This document shows, piece by piece, positions 30,274 to 39,717 of a stretch of 64,000 nucleotides of DNA (the first letter of the stretch is position 1; each line of letters begins with the position of its first letter). A model generated the notes under the pieces. It was given only the letters and a program-made list of their open reading frames with translations. It had not been told where the DNA came from and ran no database searches. The stretch is from contig JAKFFE010000007.1 in assembly GCA_036675345.1 (NCBI GenBank), forward strand, positions 4,606-68,605, read 5' to 3'. Made by a program: the position numbers and the translations under genes. This DNA is from JALYOC01 sp036675345 (GTDB lineage: Bacteria; Myxococcota; Myxococcia; Myxococcales; Myxococcaceae).

Positions 30274-31815
30274 ATGAGCGAGCAGAACCCGAACCCGCCT
30301 GACGAAGCCCGCGACCACTCCAAGGAGCAGGAGATCTTCGAACAGCGCCTGCAAAAGGCGGCGAAGTGGCGGGAGCTGGGCGCGAACCCGTTTGGCAACG
30401 GCTTTCGGCCCGAACACCTGGCAGGGGAGATCGCCGCCAGGCACCAGGGGGATTCCAACGAGGCGCTGGAGGCCAACCCGCCCGCGCCCTACACCATCGC
30501 CGGCCGGATCGTGGCCGAGCGCTCCTTTGGCAAGGCGGCCTTCCTCAAGCTGCGCGACCGCAGCGGGGAGCTGCAGGTCCACGTGAAGAAGGACGTGCTG
30601 GGCCCCCAGTTCGACCTCTACAAGCTGTGCGACGTGGGCGACTTCGTGGGCGTGACCGGGGTCCTGTTCCGCAGCAAGACCGGCGAGCTGACCCTGGCCG
30701 CCTCCCAATTCGTGCCCCTGACCAAGTCCCTGCGGCCGATGCCGGAGAAGTGGCACGGGCTGACCGACGTGGAGATCCGCTACCGGCAGCGCTACCTGGA
30801 TCTGGTCTCCAACGACCAGGTCCGGGACGTGTTCAAGAAGCGCAGCGAGCTGACCCGCTACCTGCGCCGCTTCCTGGACGACCGCGGCTACCTGGAGGTG
30901 GAGACGCCGATGATGCACCCGCTGGTCTCGGGTGCGGCGGCGCGGCCGTTCAAGACCCACCACAACGCACTGGACATCAACCTGTTCATGCGGATCGCCC
31001 CCGAGCTGTATCTGAAGCGGCTGGTGGTGGGCGGGTTCGACCGGGTCTACGAGATCAACCGCAACTTCCGGAACGAGGGGCTGTCCACCCGGCACAACCC
31101 CGAGTTCACGATGCTGGAGTTCTACCAGGCCTACGCCACCTTCGAGGACCTGATGGACCTCACCGAGGAGATGATCTCCGGGGCGGCCCAGGCGGTGACC
31201 GGGAAGACCCAGCTGACCTACCAGGGGCACGCGCTGGACTTCGGCAAGGGCTGGAAGCGGATCCCGATGACCGAGGCGATCCGCGAGGCGGTCCCCGGGC
31301 TGTCCGACAAGGACATGGCCGACGCGGACCGGCTGCGCACCGAGCTGCTCAACACCCCCCACTCGGACGCCGAGCGCCGGGCGATCGATCAGATGTCCCA
31401 CGGCGAGCTGGTGGGGGCGCTGTTCGAGCAGCACGTGGAGCACACCCTGACCCATCCCACGTTCATCACCCAGTTCCCGACCGCGATCAGTCCGCTGGCG
31501 CGGCGGAACGATTCCTCGCCCGAGTTTGTCGATCGCTTCGAGCTGTACGTGGCCGGCCGGGAGATCGCCAACGCGTTCTCCGAACTCAACGATCCGGTGG
31601 ATCAGAAGGGCCGCTTCGAGGCCCAGCTGAAGGCCAAGGAGCGCGGCCAGCAGGAGACGATGGACTACGACGAGGACTACATCCGCGCGCTGGAGCACGG
31701 GATGCCGCCCACCGCCGGAGAGGGCATCGGCATCGACCGGTTGGCGATGTTGTTCACCGACGCGCCCTCCATCCGGGACGTGATCCTCTTCCCGCTGCTC
31801 AAGCCGATCGCCTAG
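30274..31815 (+). CDS. lysS: Lysyl-tRNA synthetase (class II)
   Basis: 513 residues, normal for bacterial LysS. The N-terminal OB-fold anticodon domain (YTIAGRIVAERSFGKAAFLK) is followed by class II motif 2 (NRNFRNEGLSTRHNPEFTML) and motif 3 (GEGIGIDRLAMLFT). It charges tRNA-Lys. The FtsX-type permease gene begins 12 bases after its stop, so lysS probably heads the transcript that includes the Lol genes. Confidence 0.97.
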   Translation: MSEQNPNPPDEARDHSKEQEIFEQRLQKAAKWRELGANPFGNGFRPEHLAGEIAARHQGDSNEALEANPPAPYTIAGRIVAERSFGKAAFLKLRDRSGELQVHVKKDVLGPQFDLYKLCDVGDFVGVTGVLFRSKTGELTLAASQFVPLTKSLRPMPEKWHGLTDVEIRYRQRYLDLVSNDQVRDVFKKRSELTRYLRRFLDDRGYLEVETPMMHPLVSGAAARPFKTHHNALDINLFMRIAPELYLKRLVVGGFDRVYEINRNFRNEGLSTRHNPEFTMLEFYQAYATFEDLMDLTEEMISGAAQAVTGKTQLTYQGHALDFGKGWKRIPMTEAIREAVPGLSDKDMADADRLRTELLNTPHSDAERRAIDQMSHGELVGALFEQHVEHTLTHPTFITQFPTAISPLARRNDSSPEFVDRFELYVAGREIANAFSELNDPVDQKGRFEAQLKAKERGQQETMDYDEDYIRALEHGMPPTAGEGIGIDRLAMLFTDAPSIRDVILFPLLKPIA

Positions 31816-31827
31816 AGGTTACGCACC

Positions 31828-34191
31828 GTGGCACCCGAATCGCAGACGCGGTTGAAGCCCGCGGCGCTCTGGCTGGGCGCGATCCTGGCGTTGGTGGGCG
31901 GCGTGCTGCTCTCCATCGCGGTCAGCCGAGCCGAATTGTGGGCGCTGGTCGCCTCCGACCTGGTGGTGGGCGCCTTTGGCTGGGGCCCCCTGGTGATGGT
32001 GGCCCGCGGCGCGCTGACCGGGCTACAGGCGCTGGCCGCCCAGCTGCCGGGAGGCCTTCCTGCAGCGCACACCGGCTGGCTGTTGGCCGGGGTGGCGGTG
32101 TGGCTGGTGGGGTGGGCGGTGGTGGCCTCCGGGCTGCGCTCGGTGCCCGCGCAGGACGGTGAGCCCAGTCCCGCCGCCGGGGCTCCGCTGCACCCGGCGC
32201 TGGCCAACTACCGCGACTTCTACTGGCGGACCCTGCTGGCCTACGGCGGCGGGATGCTGCTGGCGGAGCTGGTGCTGATCTTCGTCCACACCCTGCTCTC
32301 CAGCGGAGTGCCGGTGGAAGGGGAGGGGGCCGCCCGCGGCGCCACCCAGCTGGCGCCCACCGCCGCCTTCACGGTGGCGCTGGTGCTGGCCTGCGTGATC
32401 GCGTTTGTGGCCGGGGCGCTGGGCGCGGCGCGGTCCCGACGGATCTCGCTGCCCGAGGCCACGATCGGGATCTTCTACTTCGGGCTGCCGATCCCGATCC
32501 TGCTCACCGCGATCGGTCTGGTGCCGCAGCTGCAGCTGACCCTGGGCTACCGCCTGCGGGAGGTGCTGTACCTGGCGTCCTTGCTGGGGCGGCCGGAGGT
32601 CGGCTTCTGGGTGGTGTTCGGCCTGCTGGTGCTGGTGATGGTGCTGGGGATCACCACCGGCTTTGTGGCCACCGGCACCGGCCGGGTGGACCTGCGCACC
32701 GGCTTTGAGACCTACGTCGCCAACCGGCACGTCACCGTGTTCCGCCCCAAGCTGGTCTTGGGCACCCTGGCGGTGCTGATGTTCGGGATCATCCCCCCGA
32801 TCATCATCTTCGGGATCGTCCGCGCCGCCTCCGCGGCGGTGGAGCGGACCCGGATCCGCAAGCTGGGGCTGATCGATCCCTTGCGGGCCACCGAGGCCTT
32901 GCACCAGGAAAAGCTCAAGGAGCAGTCGCCCACCTCGATGATGACCGCGCTCTCGGTGGGCGGGGTCGGCGTGGGGGTGATGGCGCTGATCATCGTGCTG
33001 TCGGTGATGAGCGGCTTCGAGGCGGATCTGCAGCAGAAGATCCTGGGCACCAACGCCCACGCGGTGGTGATGAAGTACGCGGACTCGATGCCGGAGTACG
33101 CGCTGATCATGGAGAAGGTCTCCAAGGTCCAGGGCGTGATCGGCCAGACCCCGTTCATCATGAACGAGGTGATGATCTCCTCGGAGGGCAACATCTCGGG
33201 GACGATCATCAAGGGGATCGAACCCTCCTCGGTGGGGACGGTCACCGATCTCCCCAAGAACATCCTCCCGCCCGGGGACATCACCTTCCTCGATCACCCG
33301 GAGAGGATCACCTCCCGGGAGCCGTCTGACTCCAGCCTGCTGGACGAGGAGGAGGACCCGCTGATCCAGATGCCCCAGGGGCAGAGTGGGGCCCAGGTGC
33401 TGCCGGGGCTGATCATCGGCCGGGAGCTGGCCCAGTCGCTGCGGGTCTCGGTGGGCGACCGGGTGAACATCGTCTCCCCGGTGGGTGGGGAGCTGGGCCC
33501 CCAGGGCCCGCTGCCCAAGGCCCGCCCGTTCCGGGTGGCGGGGATCTTCTATTCGGGGATGTTCGAGTACGACTCCAAGTTCGTCTACATCCAGCTGGAC
33601 GAGGCCAAGAAGTTCTTCGGGCTGGAGGGCGCCACCGGGATCGAGCTGAAGTTCAAGGACGTGGACGACGCCCGCCGGCTGGCCAAGACGGTGCTGGCGC
33701 GGCTGGGCGGCTACCCCTACCGCAGCCGCGACTGGGGGGAGATGAACAAGAACCTGTTCTCCGCCCTGCGGCTGGAGAAGCTGGTGATGGGGATCATCCT
33801 CTCGATCATCGTGATCGTGGCCGCGGGGCTGATCGTGGCCACGGTGATCATGATGGTGCTGGAGAAGCGCAAGGAGATCGCGGTGCTCAAGGCGCTGGGT
33901 GTGCCCGACGGCGGGATCGTGAAGATCTTCCTGATCGAAGGCCTGCAGATCGGCATCGCCGGCGGCGGGCTGGGGCTGATCGCCGGACTCAGCTGGTGCT
34001 ATTTCATCGAGCGGGTGGGCATCAAGCTGGACCCGGAGGTCTATTACATCCCGGCGCTGCCGGTGAAGATCGAGTTCGTGCAGACGGCGCTGGCGGTGCT
34101 GATCGCGATCCTGGTCACCTACCTGGGCTCGATCTACCCGGCGCTCAATGCCTCGCGGGTGGAGCCGGTAGAAGGGCTGAAGGCGGAGTGA
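31828..34191 (+). CDS. LolC/LolE-type lipoprotein-releasing permease with long N-terminal membrane extension
   Basis: 787 residues, about twice a normal LolC/E (roughly 400). Residues 1-350 form an additional membrane region of about seven or eight helices (WLLAGVAVWLVGWAVVASGL and GFWVVFGLLVLVMVLGITTG). From about 366 comes the standard permease: SPTSMMTALSVGGVGVGVMA with the first FtsX/MacB helix, a periplasmic domain (QKILGTNAHAVVMKYADS), and three C-terminal FtsX helices (near 650-780) ending VEPVEGLKAE. The MacB_PCD domain carries an acidic insert (SSLLDEEEDPLIQ). LolCDE extracts lipoproteins from the inner membrane. lolD follows after two bases. Only one permease is seen, suggesting a homodimer (LolF-like). 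Confidence 0.88.
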   Translation: MAPESQTRLKPAALWLGAILALVGGVLLSIAVSRAELWALVASDLVVGAFGWGPLVMVARGALTGLQALAAQLPGGLPAAHTGWLLAGVAVWLVGWAVVASGLRSVPAQDGEPSPAAGAPLHPALANYRDFYWRTLLAYGGGMLLAELVLIFVHTLLSSGVPVEGEGAARGATQLAPTAAFTVALVLACVIAFVAGALGAARSRRISLPEATIGIFYFGLPIPILLTAIGLVPQLQLTLGYRLREVLYLASLLGRPEVGFWVVFGLLVLVMVLGITTGFVATGTGRVDLRTGFETYVANRHVTVFRPKLVLGTLAVLMFGIIPPIIIFGIVRAASAAVERTRIRKLGLIDPLRATEALHQEKLKEQSPTSMMTALSVGGVGVGVMALIIVLSVMSGFEADLQQKILGTNAHAVVMKYADSMPEYALIMEKVSKVQGVIGQTPFIMNEVMISSEGNISGTIIKGIEPSSVGTVTDLPKNILPPGDITFLDHPERITSREPSDSSLLDEEEDPLIQMPQGQSGAQVLPGLIIGRELAQSLRVSVGDRVNIVSPVGGELGPQGPLPKARPFRVAGIFYSGMFEYDSKFVYIQLDEAKKFFGLEGATGIELKFKDVDDARRLAKTVLARLGGYPYRSRDWGEMNKNLFSALRLEKLVMGIILSIIVIVAAGLIVATVIMMVLEKRKEIAVLKALGVPDGGIVKIFLIEGLQIGIAGGGLGLIAGLSWCYFIERVGIKLDPEVYYIPALPVKIEFVQTALAVLIAILVTYLGSIYPALNASRVEPVEGLKAE

Positions 34192-34193
34192 CG

Positions 34194-34925
34194 ATGGCGC
34201 TGGTCGAGATCCGGAACGTCTTCAAGAGCTACTACCTGCACGGCAAGCGGATCGACGTGCTGCGCGGGGTGACCCTGGACATCCAGTCCGGCGAACTGCT
34301 GTCGCTGATCGGCGCCTCCGGGGCGGGGAAGAGCACCTTTTTGCACGTGCTGGGCACCCTGGACGCGCCCGCCGCCGGGCAGATCTTCTTCAACGGCCGG
34401 GACGTGCTGGCGATGAACGACGCCGAGCTGGCCGAGTTCCGCAACCGCAGCATCGGCTTCGTCTTCCAGAGCCACTACCTGCTCCCGGAGTTCTCGGCGC
34501 TGGAGAACGTGGCGATGCCGGCGCTGATCCAGCGCCAGGACAAGACTGCCTCCTTGAAGTACGCGCGGGAGCTGCTGGAGCGGGTGGGGTTGGGTTCGCG
34601 GGTGGAGCACCGTCCCGGCGAGCTCTCTGGCGGCGAGGCCCAGCGGGTGGCCCTGGCCCGGGCCCTGGTGCTCAAGCCCACCTTGCTGCTGGCGGACGAA
34701 CCCACCGGCAACCTGGATCCCTCCACCGGCGAGGGAATCCATCAGCTGCTGCGGGAGGTGAACCGCGAGCTGGGGATCACCGCGGTGGTGGTGACCCACA
34801 ACGAGCAGCTGGCCCGGTCCATGCCCCGGCGGCTTCGGCTGGCCCACGGCAGCGTGTTCTCCGCCGACCCTCCGCCCCCCGAGCCGGCCCCGGAACCCGT
34901 CGCTGCGCCGGACTCCGGGGTCTAG
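34194..34925 (+). CDS. lolD: Lipoprotein-releasing system ATP-binding protein LolD
   Basis: 243 residues. Walker A GASGAGKST, Q-loop FVFQSHYLLPEFSALENVAM, ABC signature LSGGEAQRVALARAL and Walker B LLLADEPTGNLD are intact. The Q-loop text with LLPEF matches LolD rather than MacB or FtsE. It supplies ATP to the upstream permease to release mature lipoproteins to LolA. It ends in a Pro/Glu-rich tail. bamA follows after a short gap with its own promoter. Confidence 0.93.
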   Translation: MALVEIRNVFKSYYLHGKRIDVLRGVTLDIQSGELLSLIGASGAGKSTFLHVLGTLDAPAAGQIFFNGRDVLAMNDAELAEFRNRSIGFVFQSHYLLPEFSALENVAMPALIQRQDKTASLKYARELLERVGLGSRVEHRPGELSGGEAQRVALARALVLKPTLLLADEPTGNLDPSTGEGIHQLLREVNRELGITAVVVTHNEQLARSMPRRLRLAHGSVFSADPPPPEPAPEPVAAPDSGV

Positions 34926-34971
34926 ACGGATTGCAATCGCCCCGCCCTCTGCCCGTAGCCGAAAGCGGTCC

Positions 34972-34999
34972 TTGCTGTGGGGCCGACTTCGGTTATCTT
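34972..34999 (+). promoter_or_regulatory. Putative promoter of bamA
   Basis: TTGCTG at 34972-34977, a 16-base spacer, then TATCTT at 34994-34999. Its position makes the upstream ATG at 34977 unusable and favours GTG 35034. Confidence 0.5.
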
Positions 35000-35033
35000 G
35001 CGCCGCCTTTTTCGCAACGCCCGATCTGATCTC

Positions 35034-37436
35034 GTGAGGCTCCCCTTTCGCTCGCTCTTTGCAGTCGCTCTCGCCGCCGCGCTGGTGGTCGGTCTGCCGT
35101 CCGCCGCCCAGGAGCGACCGGAGATCCCGGGCGTGGAGGCCAGCGACGCTGCGCCCGATGACACCCCGCTGGCGGAGGACTCGACCGGGGAGCTGATCGA
35201 AGAGATCCGGGTGGTGGGCAACCGCCGGGTGGAGGTGGAGGCAATCCGCCGGGCCCTGCGGAACCAGAAGGGGCAGCCCTTCCGGCCGGAGCTGACCCGG
35301 GAGGACATCCGGGCCCTGTGGGCGCTGAACCTCTTCTCCGACGTGCGTCTGCTGGTGCAGCGGCTGCCCAAGGGCGGCCTGGCCTACGTGGTCACCGTGG
35401 AGGAGCGCCCGGCGATCCGGGAGGTGAAGCTGCAGGGCAACGAGGAGCTCTCCACCGAGGACTTCAAGGAGACCCTGGACCTCAAGCCGGGCACGATCCT
35501 GGACCTGGAGGCGGTCCGCAAGAACGTCAAGGCGGTCCAGGACAAGTACATCGAGAAGGGCTTCTTCCTGGCCGAGGTGGAGTACCGCCTGGACCCGGTG
35601 CCGGAGAGCGCCGACGTAGACGTGGTGATCGTGATCCGCGAGCGCGCCAAGGTGCTGGTGAAGGAGATCCGCTTTTTGGGCGTGGAGAACGTGGCGGTCG
35701 CCGATCTGAAGGCGGTGATGGCCACCAAGGAGGGCAACCTGCTCTCCTTCATCTCCGGCGAGGGCACCTACCGCGAGGAGCTGTTCCAGCGGGACCTGCA
35801 GGTGATCCAGGCCGTCTACTACGACAACGGCTATGTGAACGTGGCGGTGGACAAGCCGTCCATCTCCCTCTCTGCGGACAAGCGCTTCATCTTCATCACC
35901 CTGCGGATCACCGAGGGTGAGCAGTACGACATCGGCAAGCTGGGCTTCTCGGGGGACCTGCTGTTCCCGGAGGCGGAGCTGGCCGCGAAGATGACCGCCA
36001 AGGACGGCGAGACCTTCAACCGCTCCAAGCTGGGCACCGACATCCAGACGCTGACGGACCTCTACTATGACAAGGGGTACGCCTACGCGAACATCAGCCC
36101 GCTGACCCAGATCCACCCCGACGACAAGAAGCTGGATCTGACCTTCGACATCCAGAAGGGGAACCAGGTCTACGTGGAGCGGATCGAGATCACCGGGAAC
36201 ACCAAGACCCGCGACAAGGTGATCCGCCGCGAGCTGCGGATCGCCGAGGGCGAGCTGTTCTCCGGGACCGCGCTGCGCCGCAGCAAGGAGCGGGTCACCG
36301 CGCTGGGCTTCTTCGAGACGGTGGAGGTCACCCACAAGCCGGGCAGCAGCGACACCCGGGTGGTGGTCTCGGTGGAGGTCGCGGAGAAGCCCACCGGTAC
36401 CTTCCAGCTGGGGTTCGGCTTCTCCAACGTGGAGAGCTTCATCCTCACCGGGCAGATCTCCCAGAATAACTTCCTGGGGTGGGGGTGGACGGTGTCCGCC
36501 TCGGTCCAGTGGTCGGGCCTGCGCAACCTGGCGCAGCTGTCCTTCTTCGACCCGTACTTCCTGGACACCAACTTCATCTTCTCGATCGACGCCTACATCA
36601 TCGAGACCGCCTACGATCAGTTCATCCGCGCCTCCCAGGGCGGGACCCTGAACCTGGGGTATCACCTCTTCGAAGACGTGATGGCCAACGTCGGCTACAC
36701 CTACGAGCGGGTGCGGGTGGAGGCCTCCGGAGGCGCCGGTTCGGTGCTGCTGGCGGACCGGTTCCGCAGCGGGACCACCAGCGCCCTGCGCACCTCGGCC
36801 ACCTGGGATCGCCGCGACAACCGGCTGTTCCCCACCGCCGGCTTCATGCACTTTGCCTCGGTGGAGGCGGCCCCGGCGTTCCTGGGCGGCAGCTTCCAGT
36901 TCATGCGGTACACCGCCTACTCGCGGCTGTATTTCCCGCTCCCGCTGGGGATGGTGTTCAAGACCAACGCCACCGTGGGCTACATCCAGCCGCTCTCCAG
37001 CGACTCTCCGCTCCCGGTCTCTGAACTCTATTACCTGGGCGGCATCCAGACCCTGCGCGGCTTCCGGCTGCGCACTGTCAGCCCCACCGTGCTGGTGGCC
37101 ACCGACTCCCGGCCCGACGCCAGCACCGCGCCGTTCGACGTGGGCGGCAACAAGCAGGTGATCTTCAACCTGGAGCTGGAGTTCCCGCTGATCGCGGGAG
37201 CAGGCGTGCGAGGGGTCGTCTTCTACGACGCCGGCAACGCCTACGCGCCCAACGAGCGCTTCTTCCAGGATCGGCAGGACCCGAACGTGATCCTGGGCAT
37301 GTTCCACTCGGTGGGCTTCGGCTTCCGCTGGTTCTCCCCCATCGGGCCGCTGCGCTTCGAGTGGGGCATCCCGCTCACCAAGCGCCCGCGCGACGAGCCC
37401 ATCAACTTCGAGTTCAACATCGGCAACTCGTTCTGA
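35034..37436 (+). CDS. bamA: Outer-membrane protein assembly factor BamA
   Basis: 800 residues from GTG 35034, which begins a clean signal peptide (MRLPFRSLFAVALAAALVVG). Five POTRA domains span about 50-430 (IRVVGNRRVEVEAIRRAL, VKLQGNEELSTEDFKETL, and ITGNTKTRDKVIRREL near 385). The C-terminal Omp85 barrel begins around 445 (GTFQLGFGFSNVESF) and ends with GPLRFEWGIPLTKRP and a terminal Phe. It folds outer-membrane barrels such as those predicted elsewhere in this window. Its neighbours are lolD upstream and skp downstream, a common envelope order. Confidence 0.96.
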   Translation: MRLPFRSLFAVALAAALVVGLPSAAQERPEIPGVEASDAAPDDTPLAEDSTGELIEEIRVVGNRRVEVEAIRRALRNQKGQPFRPELTREDIRALWALNLFSDVRLLVQRLPKGGLAYVVTVEERPAIREVKLQGNEELSTEDFKETLDLKPGTILDLEAVRKNVKAVQDKYIEKGFFLAEVEYRLDPVPESADVDVVIVIRERAKVLVKEIRFLGVENVAVADLKAVMATKEGNLLSFISGEGTYREELFQRDLQVIQAVYYDNGYVNVAVDKPSISLSADKRFIFITLRITEGEQYDIGKLGFSGDLLFPEAELAAKMTAKDGETFNRSKLGTDIQTLTDLYYDKGYAYANISPLTQIHPDDKKLDLTFDIQKGNQVYVERIEITGNTKTRDKVIRRELRIAEGELFSGTALRRSKERVTALGFFETVEVTHKPGSSDTRVVVSVEVAEKPTGTFQLGFGFSNVESFILTGQISQNNFLGWGWTVSASVQWSGLRNLAQLSFFDPYFLDTNFIFSIDAYIIETAYDQFIRASQGGTLNLGYHLFEDVMANVGYTYERVRVEASGGAGSVLLADRFRSGTTSALRTSATWDRRDNRLFPTAGFMHFASVEAAPAFLGGSFQFMRYTAYSRLYFPLPLGMVFKTNATVGYIQPLSSDSPLPVSELYYLGGIQTLRGFRLRTVSPTVLVATDSRPDASTAPFDVGGNKQVIFNLELEFPLIAGAGVRGVVFYDAGNAYAPNERFFQDRQDPNVILGMFHSVGFGFRWFSPIGPLRFEWGIPLTKRPRDEPINFEFNIGNSF

Positions 37437-37460
37437 TCCGGAGCAATTCTGCTTCGGATC
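37435..37460 (+). terminator. Hairpin overlapping the bamA stop
   Basis: GATCCGGAGC pairs with GCTTCGGATC (ten pairs, one G-U) around AATTCT. It starts inside the bamA stop codon and has no T-run. Confidence 0.5.
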
Positions 37461-37476
37461 GGGCCCCGGGCGTCCC

Positions 37477-37505
37477 TTGACCTGTAGGTCTGATCCCCCT
37501 AGGGT
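37477..37505 (+). promoter_or_regulatory. Promoter of skp and the Lpx run
   Basis: TTGACC at 37477-37482, a 17-base spacer, then TAGGGT at 37500-37505. skp starts at 37632, so the leader is about 120 bases, the longest of the promoters found here. Confidence 0.65.
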
Positions 37506-37631
37506 GCGCCCGATTTTTTCCAATCACAGGTGAGCAGTCGGGCCGGGAAATTTCGTTCGAGCTGGCGGTTGAACATCCGAACGAACCGGTCCGTCCTCGC
37601 GACAGTGACCTTGTCCAGGAGCTACGTAACC

Positions 37632-38177
37632 ATGTCCCGAAGCACCGTTCTTGCCGCCCTTGTGGTGGCCGCCGTGTCGTCTCCCGTGGTGATGGCGCAG
37701 ACCGAGACCAAGATGGCCTACGTCGATCTGCAGCGCGCGCTGGGCGAGGTCGACGAGGGTCGCGCCGCCCAGAGCAAGCTGCAGGGCCTGCTCTCCAACA
37801 AGCAGAAGGAGATCGACAAGGAGCAGGAGGCGCTGCGCAAGGAGAGCGAGTTGCTCCAGAAGCAGGCCTCGGCGATGAGCGAGGACTCGCTGCGCCAGAA
37901 GCAGATCGAGCTGCAGAAGAAGCTGATGGAGCTCTCCCAGAAGTGGGAGAAGGGCCGCGCGGAGATGGCGCAGACCGAGCAGAAGGAGCTGAAGGCGATC
38001 TTCGGCAAGATGACCCCGATCATCGAGACCATCGCCAAGCGCGAGGGCTTCACCATGGTGCTGGAGAAGGGTGACTCGGGCATCGTCTACGCCCCGGCCA
38101 GCCTGGACCTGACCAACGAGCTGGTGCGGGTCTACAACAGCCAGCACAAGGTCGCTGCGGCGCCGAAGAAGAAGTAG
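37632..38177 (+). CDS. skp: Periplasmic chaperone Skp/OmpH
   Basis: 181 residues. The signal peptide ends near SSPVVMAQ. MAYVDLQRALGEVDEGRAAQ starts the conserved Skp domain, followed by a long charged coiled coil (about 55-125, rich in KEQEALRKE and KKLMELSQKWEK) and the closing KREGFTMVLEKGDSGIVYA. Skp trimers hold unfolded outer-membrane proteins for BamA. It lies between bamA and lpxD, as in many proteobacteria. Confidence 0.93.
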   Translation: MSRSTVLAALVVAAVSSPVVMAQTETKMAYVDLQRALGEVDEGRAAQSKLQGLLSNKQKEIDKEQEALRKESELLQKQASAMSEDSLRQKQIELQKKLMELSQKWEKGRAEMAQTEQKELKAIFGKMTPIIETIAKREGFTMVLEKGDSGIVYAPASLDLTNELVRVYNSQHKVAAAPKKK

Positions 38178-38185
38178 TTCCTCCC

Positions 38186-39259
38186 TTGGCCTCCGCAGTC
38201 ATCAGAACGCTCGGCGAGCTGGCCTCCTTCGTGGGAGGGCAGCTTGAAGGGCAGGCATCGCTCGAGATCTCCGGGGTCAACGGCCTGACCGAGGCCGGAC
38301 CGTCGGAGATCTCGTTCTATGGGAACACCCGGTACCGCAAGGACTACCTGGCCACCCGCGCCTCCGCGGTGCTGGTGAACCAGGACGCGCCTGCCCGCGA
38401 GGGGCTGGCGCTGGTCCGGGTGCCCAACCCGCATCTGGCCTTTGCCCGGCTCTCGGCCCTGTTCCATCCGGCCCGCCGGGTCAGCCCCGGGGTGCGCCCC
38501 GGCGCCCACGTCCACCCGGAGGCCCGGGTGGATCCCACCGCCGCGGTGCTGCCGGGGGCGTTCGTGGATCGGCTGGCCACCATCGGCCCCCGGGCGGTGC
38601 TGCATCCGGGCGCCTATGTGGGCGAGGAGGCCTCGGTGGGGGAGGACTCCATCCTCTATCCCAACGCGGTGCTCCGCGAGGGCTGCCGGGTCGGCGCGCG
38701 GGTGATCGTCCATCCCTGCGCGGTGATCGGCGCGGATGGGTTCGGCTTCGCCTTCGATCCCCAGCAACCCCAGCACTTCAAGATTCCCCAGGCGGGGGTG
38801 GTCCGGGTGGAGGACGACGTGGAGATTGGCGCCTGCACCACCATCGATCGCGCCACCCTGGGCGAGACGGTGATCGGCCAGGGCACCAAGATCGACAACC
38901 TGGTGCAGCTGGCGCACAACGTCCGGGTGGGACCGCTGGCGCTGATCTGCGCCCAGGCCGGGGTCTCCGGATCCACCGAGATCGGCACCGGGGCGATCCT
39001 GGCCGGCCAGGTGGGCGTGGTCGGTCACATCCGGGTGGGCGACCTGGCCCGGGTGGGCGCGGGATCGGGCGTGGCCCATGACGTCCCGGACGGCGCCACC
39101 GTCTCCGGCGCGCCGGCCATGGATCACCGCGAGTGGCTCAAGGCCTCGGCTGCCTACGGGCAGATGGCGGACCTGATCAAGGAAGTCCGGGCGCTGAAGA
39201 AGAAGGTCGAAGCCCTGCAGCAGAACCCCCAGTCGGACGCTTCGAAGGAGCGCGCGTGA
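38186..39259 (+). CDS. lpxD: UDP-3-O-acylglucosamine N-acyltransferase LpxD
   Basis: 357 residues from TTG 38186. The N-terminal uridine-binding domain (ISGVNGLTEAGPSEISFYGN) is followed by left-handed beta-helix hexapeptides (IGADGFGFAFDP, VEIGACTTIDRATLGETVIG). The catalytic His is about residue 244 in NLVQLAHNVRVG. A C-terminal helical coiled coil (LIKEVRALKKKVEAL) is the usual trimer end. It carries out the third step of lipid A synthesis. The stop overlaps the fabZ start (GTGA). Confidence 0.96.
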   Translation: MASAVIRTLGELASFVGGQLEGQASLEISGVNGLTEAGPSEISFYGNTRYRKDYLATRASAVLVNQDAPAREGLALVRVPNPHLAFARLSALFHPARRVSPGVRPGAHVHPEARVDPTAAVLPGAFVDRLATIGPRAVLHPGAYVGEEASVGEDSILYPNAVLREGCRVGARVIVHPCAVIGADGFGFAFDPQQPQHFKIPQAGVVRVEDDVEIGACTTIDRATLGETVIGQGTKIDNLVQLAHNVRVGPLALICAQAGVSGSTEIGTGAILAGQVGVVGHIRVGDLARVGAGSGVAHDVPDGATVSGAPAMDHREWLKASAAYGQMADLIKEVRALKKKVEALQQNPQSDASKERA

Positions 39260-39717
39260 TCGATCACCTGGAGATCCTCAAGCTGCTGCCGCACCGCTAC
39301 CCGTTCCTGCTGGTGGACCGGGTGACCGAGTTCGTGTCCGGTCAGAAGCTGATCGCCTACAAGAACGTGACCTTCAACGAACCCTTCTTCAACGGCCACT
39401 TCCCCGGCCACCCGGTGATGCCGGGGGTGCTGATCATGGAGGCGCTGGCCCAGGCCTGCGCGATCCTGGCCTACAAGACCGAGGGGCTGGATCCGGAGCG
39501 GCTGGTCACCTACCTGATGGGGATCGACGGGGCCCGCTTCCGCAAGCCGGTGGTCCCCGGGGATCGGCTGCAGCTGGAGATCGAGGTCATCCGCCACAAG
39601 GGGGCGATCTGGAAGCAGAAGGGGATCGCCACCGTGGACGGGGTGAAGGTCGCCGAAGGCGAGTTCCTGGCCACGGTGGTGGACAAGGCCACCCTGGCCC
39701 CGGAGGCGCAGCCGTGA
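39256..39717 (+). CDS. fabZ: (3R)-hydroxyacyl-ACP dehydratase FabZ
   Basis: 153 residues from GTG 39256, with GGAG nine bases upstream. HRYPFLLVDRV and FFNGHFPGHPVMPGVLIMEA contain the catalytic His48 and Glu62 of the hot-dog fold. It supplies unsaturated acyl-ACP in type II fatty acid synthesis and competes with LpxA/LpxD for hydroxyacyl-ACP. It is coupled to lpxD and lpxA by four-base overlaps. Confidence 0.97.
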   Translation: MIDHLEILKLLPHRYPFLLVDRVTEFVSGQKLIAYKNVTFNEPFFNGHFPGHPVMPGVLIMEALAQACAILAYKTEGLDPERLVTYLMGIDGARFRKPVVPGDRLQLEIEVIRHKGAIWKQKGIATVDGVKVAEGEFLATVVDKATLAPEAQP

